A DNA stretch of 8,616 nt from Chloroflexota bacterium (GTDB lineage: Bacteria > Chloroflexota > UBA6077): the NCBI GenBank assembly GCA_021788565.1, contig JAJYKO010000178.1, positions 1 to 8,616 of the forward strand. Reading direction: 5' to 3'. Positions within the stretch are counted from its first letter, which is position 1. Each line of letters opens with the position of its first letter. Below, piece after piece: positions 6,224 to 8,616 of this stretch. The notes below the pieces were generated by a model that did no database searches, had not been told where the DNA came from, and was given only the letters and a program-made list of their open reading frames with translations. Both the position numbers and the translations under genes were made by a program.

Positions 6224-6913
6224 CTACTTGGTCTCGCTGGTTGTCAGCGGACGCAGGTCGGGGCGCACTATCTTTCTGGGGCCGCCATCCCGGCTGCTGC
6301 GCCAGTCTTTCGGCTCCACCACCTCTTCCAGCCGCCACAGTTCCCCGCGCACCTTCAGCCGATCGTAGATGAGCTGCCAGCCGCAATCGACGCTGCTGTC
6401 AATCTCGCACTTACCTTTGGAGGAACCGCCGCAAGGCCCATTCAGGAGGCTCTTAGAGCAGCGAGCAATAGGGCAGATGCCGCCGAAGTGGTCCAACACA
6501 CAATCCCCACAGCCAACGCACCTCTCGGCCCACACACCCGGTTCCACAGGAAGCCCCATGAACTTGGTATTTAGCCCAGGCAGCACAGGCATAGTGGGGA
6601 ATGCCTCCGCGATGGTCTGCACCCCAACGCCACAACCGAGGGAGAGAATCGCGTCGTAAGAGGGGACTTTCTCCTTCAAAGCGTCGATGTATTCCCACTC
6701 GCACTGCCGCAGGATAGTGGCCTCGCCGACCTCCCGCTGGTTCCCCTCCACTTTGTCCGCCATGCGGAGGGTAGAGGCCAGAATAGCCGCCTCTTTCTCG
6801 CCGCCTGCGAAGCACACGGTGACGCAGGTGCCACAACCGACGACCAGCACACGATTGTACCGGCTGATCATCTCACGAATCTGCTCCAGAGCCTTCTGTT
6901 CCGCGACTATCAT
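6224..6913 (-). CDS. metV: MetV, zinc/FeS subunit of methylenetetrahydrofolate reductase
   Basis: MetV is the cysteine-rich partner (MTHFR_C-type domain) of MetF in the reductase that makes methyl-THF in the Wood-Ljungdahl pathway. It is thought to carry electrons between the Hdr-type module and the flavin of MetF. The 229-residue product begins MIVAEQKALEQI, the usual family start; GGGGGAG precedes it closely. Visible cysteine motifs are GCGTCVTVC (C27, C30, C34), GCGVG (C94), CVGCGDC (C132, C135, C138), C147, C152, NGPCGG (C161), C169 and C177. An in-frame extension to 6946 would run into the heptad-repeat hairpin and is rejected. It is 67 bases after mvhD and 33 bases before hdrCB on the same strand. 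No metF lies beside it, although the two are usually adjacent. Confidence 0.92.
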   Translation of the reverse strand: MIVAEQKALEQIREMISRYNRVLVVGCGTCVTVCFAGGEKEAAILASTLRMADKVEGNQREVGEATILRQCEWEYIDALKEKVPSYDAILSLGCGVGVQTIAEAFPTMPVLPGLNTKFMGLPVEPGVWAERCVGCGDCVLDHFGGICPIARCSKSLLNGPCGGSSKGKCEIDSSVDCGWQLIYDRLKVRGELWRLEEVVEPKDWRSSRDGGPRKIVRPDLRPLTTSETK

Positions 6914-6934
6914 CTCTCCCCCGATCCAGCTACG

Positions 6935-6999
6935 AGCGACGAGCAATCAGTGATGAGTGGAGCTTCTTACTCAGCACTCACTACTCATTGCTCATCACT
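6935..6999. repeat. Heptad-repeat hairpin (AGYRRYG-like units), overlaps the mvhD 3' end
   Basis: Read on the plus strand, 6935-6962 is four 7-base units beginning AG (for example AGCAATC, AGTGATG). Then 6972-6999 is four units of the complementary form (CAGCACT, CACTACT, CATTGCT, CATCACT), with a 9-base loop. The arms pair at roughly three quarters of positions over 28 bases. The right arm contains the mvhD stop codon (6981-6983) and its last codons. It fills most of the mvhD-metV spacer, so it sits inside an operon rather than at its end. Confidence 0.75.
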
Positions 7000-7415
7000 T
7001 CGACCTTGTGTCGAACGGGATTTGGTCCCAACTCTTTGATGCGGGCGGTCATCTCTGTGCACACCTCAGCCCACCGCCTGCCCTCGGCAGACGACATGTT
7101 GAACATCTCCACCCGATCTCCGCCAACGCCGACCTTATCCAATATCTTCTTCGCGTATTCGACTCTGCGTCTTGCTCTCAGATTACCTTCCAGGTAATGG
7201 CAGCTGCCCTCCAGTCAACCAGCTACGAAGGCGCCATCCACGCCTTCTTCGAAGGCCCGCAGAATGTGCAGCACGTCTATCTTGCCGCTGCACGGTATCT
7301 TCACTACCTTTACGTTCGTCGGGTACTGCAGCCGCTGCGAACCCGCGTTGTCAGCCGCCGAATAGGCGCAGTAGTGGCAAGCGAAGGCCACAATCTGAGG
7401 CTCAAACTCACTCAT
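6981..7415 (-). CDS. mvhD: MvhD-family electron-transfer subunit, selenoprotein (Sec67 at in-frame TGA)
   Basis: MvhD (hydrogenase delta / FrhD-like) is a small [2Fe-2S] protein that docks on HdrA and passes electrons into it. Translation from the ATG at 7415 (GGGGG site five bases upstream) gives MSEFEPQIVAFACHYCAYSA, a typical family start. It continues through PCSGKIDVLHILRAFEEGVDGAFVAG to a TGA at 7217-7215. After the TGA the same frame stays open for 77 codons to a TAG at 6981. It encodes LEGSCHYLEGNLRARRRVEY and a normal family C-terminus. The TGA falls where the family has a conserved Cys (G-C-x-x-G-x-C-H-Y), so I read it as selenocysteine: U67, with C13, C16, C42 and C72 the other conserved positions. 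A SECIS-type hairpin follows. Total length is 144 aa, normal for the family. The last residues (VMSNE) are encoded inside a repeat. A nonsense mutation is the alternative, but it fits the evidence less well. Confidence 0.92.
7182..7198 (-). promoter_or_regulatory. Bacterial SECIS element in mvhD
   Basis: On the minus strand ATTACC (7198-7193) and GGTAAT (7187-7182) form a perfect 6-bp stem with the loop TGGAA. The loop begins 22 bases after the TGA and has G at its second position. Both features meet the published bacterial SECIS pattern as I recall it: 16-37 nt spacing and a G in the first two loop bases. It would recruit SelB with Sec-tRNA. Confidence 0.8.
7215..7217 (-). other. Selenocysteine codon (TGA) of mvhD
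   Basis: This is the only in-frame TGA in any gene of the window. It is followed by C, a weak context for termination, and replaces the conserved cysteine codon of the MvhD GCxxGxCHY motif. Confidence 0.88.
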
Positions 7416-7429
7416 GGGCACCCCCGGGT

Positions 7430-7493
7430 AGTTCTGAGTTCTCAGTTCTGAGTTCTAAGGGCCTGACTCGCTCAGAACTCAAAACCCAGAACT
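7430..7493. repeat. Heptad-repeat hairpin (AGTTCTN units) between hdrA and mvhD
   Basis: Four tandem heptamers of the form AGTTCTN fill 7430-7457. The complementary arm 7466-7493 contains CAGAACT, CAAAACC, CAGAACT and one degenerate unit. The loop is 8 bases (AGGGCCTG). Each arm is 28 bases. It begins two bases after the hdrA stop codon and ends 15 bases before the mvhD start. It could be an RNA-processing or stability element that tunes mvhD relative to hdrA. Confidence 0.8.
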
Positions 7494-7495
7494 GG

Positions 7496-8616
7496 CTACG
7501 CTTCTACAAGCTCCTGCATCAGGGCGTCGGTCTTGGCGATGATCTGTGCGTCGCGATAGTGCAGCAGCTGGATCGCCTTGGCCGGACACTCAGAGGCACA
7601 GGAGCCACACCCCTGGCAGTTGGCAACTTCGATCTCCGCCACGCCCCGCTCGTTAATCCGCGGAACGTGATACGGGCAAACTCGGACGCAGGTGAGGCAG
7701 GCCGCGCACTTGGTCTCGTCCACGTGCGCAACCACACCACCCACCTTAAGTTCCTCCTTGGTGAGCACCGTTGCGGCACGAGCCGCTGCCGCGTAAGCCT
7801 GAGCCATGCTCTCTTCGACGAACTTCGGATAGTGGGCCAGCCCGCACAGGAAGACGCCCTCCGACGGGAAGTCCACCGGCCGCAGCTTCACGTGGGCTTC
7901 CAGGAAGAAACCTTCCATGCTGAGGGGCAGCTTGAACATGGAGCCGAGCTCCTGGTTGCTCTCGCCGGGAGCGATCGCCTCGCTGAGCACCAGCATGTCA
8001 GGAGAGATCTCCACCGGCTCTCCAAGGATTGGATCAACCGCCTTCACGACCAGTCTGCCGCTTTCGTCACTCACCTGCGGCTTCGTCTCGTCGTTGTATC
8101 GGATGAACAGCACGCCCTTCTCCCGGGCATCCTTATACACCTGTTCCTTGAAGCCGAAGGTGCGCATGTCCTTGAACAGGACGCTCACCTGCGCATCGGG
8201 GTTCAGCCCCTTCACGGTGATGGCATTCTTCATCGCCTGCGTGCAGCAGACCCGGGAGCAGTACTCCTCATTCTGGGCACCCACGCACTGAATCATCACC
8301 ATGTTGTTCAGCTTCTTGATCTCCTGAGGGCTCTCGGCCAGCTTCGCCTCGAGATCCAGCTGAGTGAGGACTTGACCGTTCTTCCCAAGCAAATAGTCTC
8401 CGGAACGGTTCTCCTGGGCACCGGTTGCGACCACTGTGACGCCGTGCTCGATCTCGACCTCTCCGTTCGTGATGCCAATCTCAGAGAGCAGGCGGGTGAG
8501 GCCGTCCCCATCCCTACGAGGATCCTCGTCCTGGCTCTCGATCTTGACGACCGTCTTGAAGTTGCCCACGAAACCACCGTGTCGAATCACACGGGCGTGC
8601 TTTAGGACCTGGATCC
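7496..8616 (-). CDS. hdrA: Heterodisulfide reductase subunit A, C-terminal part
   Basis: HdrA is the FAD- and FeS-containing subunit that performs flavin-based electron bifurcation in Hdr complexes. The frame is open to the window edge, so the first visible codons (IQVLKHARVIRHGGFVGNFK) are internal and the GTG at 8590 is not the start. About 372 C-terminal residues are seen. They include the FAD-fold segment HGVTVVATGAQE, the cysteine motif IQCVGAQNEEYCSRVCCTQA, and CGLAHYPKFVEESMAQAYAAA, typical of HdrA. The C-terminus is a two-cluster ferredoxin domain (CAACLTCVRVCP and CQGCGSCASECP) that docks MvhD in characterised complexes. No in-frame TGA is present, so this part has no selenocysteine. 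Full family members are about 650-1000 aa, so the N-terminal half lies outside. It is the first visible gene of the leftward operon. Confidence 0.95.
   Translation of the reverse strand, partial: IQVLKHARVIRHGGFVGNFKTVVKIESQDEDPRRDGDGLTRLLSEIGITNGEVEIEHGVTVVATGAQENRSGDYLLGKNGQVLTQLDLEAKLAESPQEIKKLNNMVMIQCVGAQNEEYCSRVCCTQAMKNAITVKGLNPDAQVSVLFKDMRTFGFKEQVYKDAREKGVLFIRYNDETKPQVSDESGRLVVKAVDPILGEPVEISPDMLVLSEAIAPGESNQELGSMFKLPLSMEGFFLEAHVKLRPVDFPSEGVFLCGLAHYPKFVEESMAQAYAAAARAATVLTKEELKVGGVVAHVDETKCAACLTCVRVCPYHVPRINERGVAEIEVANCQGCGSCASECPAKAIQLLHYRDAQIIAKTDALMQELVEA

Noticed and set aside
7215..7415. mvhD as a truncated or nonsense-mutated pseudogene
   Set aside because: The downstream frame is intact for 77 codons with conserved motifs, the TGA replaces a conserved Cys exactly, and a SECIS-type stem follows.
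7172..8605. Long plus-strand open frame of 477 codons
   Set aside because: It is the antisense shadow of hdrA and mvhD, with His/Leu/Arg-rich composition, no family motifs and no ribosome site.
6981..8616. General reassignment of TGA to Trp or Gly
   Set aside because: All other genes are open under the standard code with Trp as TGG, and no other in-frame TGA occurs.
4766..8616. Methanogenic archaeal origin, suggested by hdr genes
   Set aside because: Strong Shine-Dalgarno sites, a SECIS inside the gene rather than in the UTR, a peptidoglycan amidase and metV all indicate a bacterium.

Overview
The window looks like chromosomal DNA of a GC-rich, anaerobic bacterium. Nearly every gene has a strong Shine-Dalgarno sequence, and the right half carries a cluster of the Wood-Ljungdahl / electron-bifurcation type. 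Chloroflexota, Firmicutes or a deep actinobacterial anaerobe would all fit; I cannot assign a phylum. Amber (TAG) is the stop for 10 of the 12 gene ends I can see, TAA for two and TGA for none.

Left part (1-2820): the last codons of an upstream gene and an unrecognised 163-residue protein read rightward. A palindrome-rich spacer separates them from a leftward, secreted N-acetylmuramoyl-L-alanine amidase. Divergent from the amidase is a phosphofructokinase of the mixed ATP/PPi group, followed by a perfect 14-bp terminator hairpin.

Middle part (2856-4765): an UlaG/UPF0173-like metallo-beta-lactamase-fold hydrolase converges on a small unrecognised 62-residue gene, with a heptad-repeat hairpin between them. 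Next come a candidate sigma-54 promoter with a leader hairpin, an lmo0937-family two-helix membrane peptide, and a single-pass protein with a Ser/Gly tail. A perfect 13-bp hairpin separates this pair from the convergent redox operon.

Right part (4766-8616, leftward): hdrA (cut by the window edge), mvhD, metV and an hdrC-hdrB fusion. This is the gene set of the flavin-based bifurcating methylene-tetrahydrofolate reductase complex described from acetogens (MetVF-HdrABC-MvhD). HdrA would carry FAD and FeS clusters, MvhD and MetV would link it to its partners, and HdrCB would carry the non-cubane clusters. No metF is present in the window.

The main discovery is that mvhD is interrupted by one in-frame TGA exactly where the family has a conserved cysteine. 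A bacterial-type SECIS hairpin follows at the correct distance, so mvhD should be read as a 144-residue selenoprotein (Sec67). Naive gene calling truncates it to a 66-68 residue fragment. A second discovery is a set of three intergenic hairpins, each built of four 7-nt units per arm but with a different heptamer at each site. One of them encodes the last residues of mvhD.
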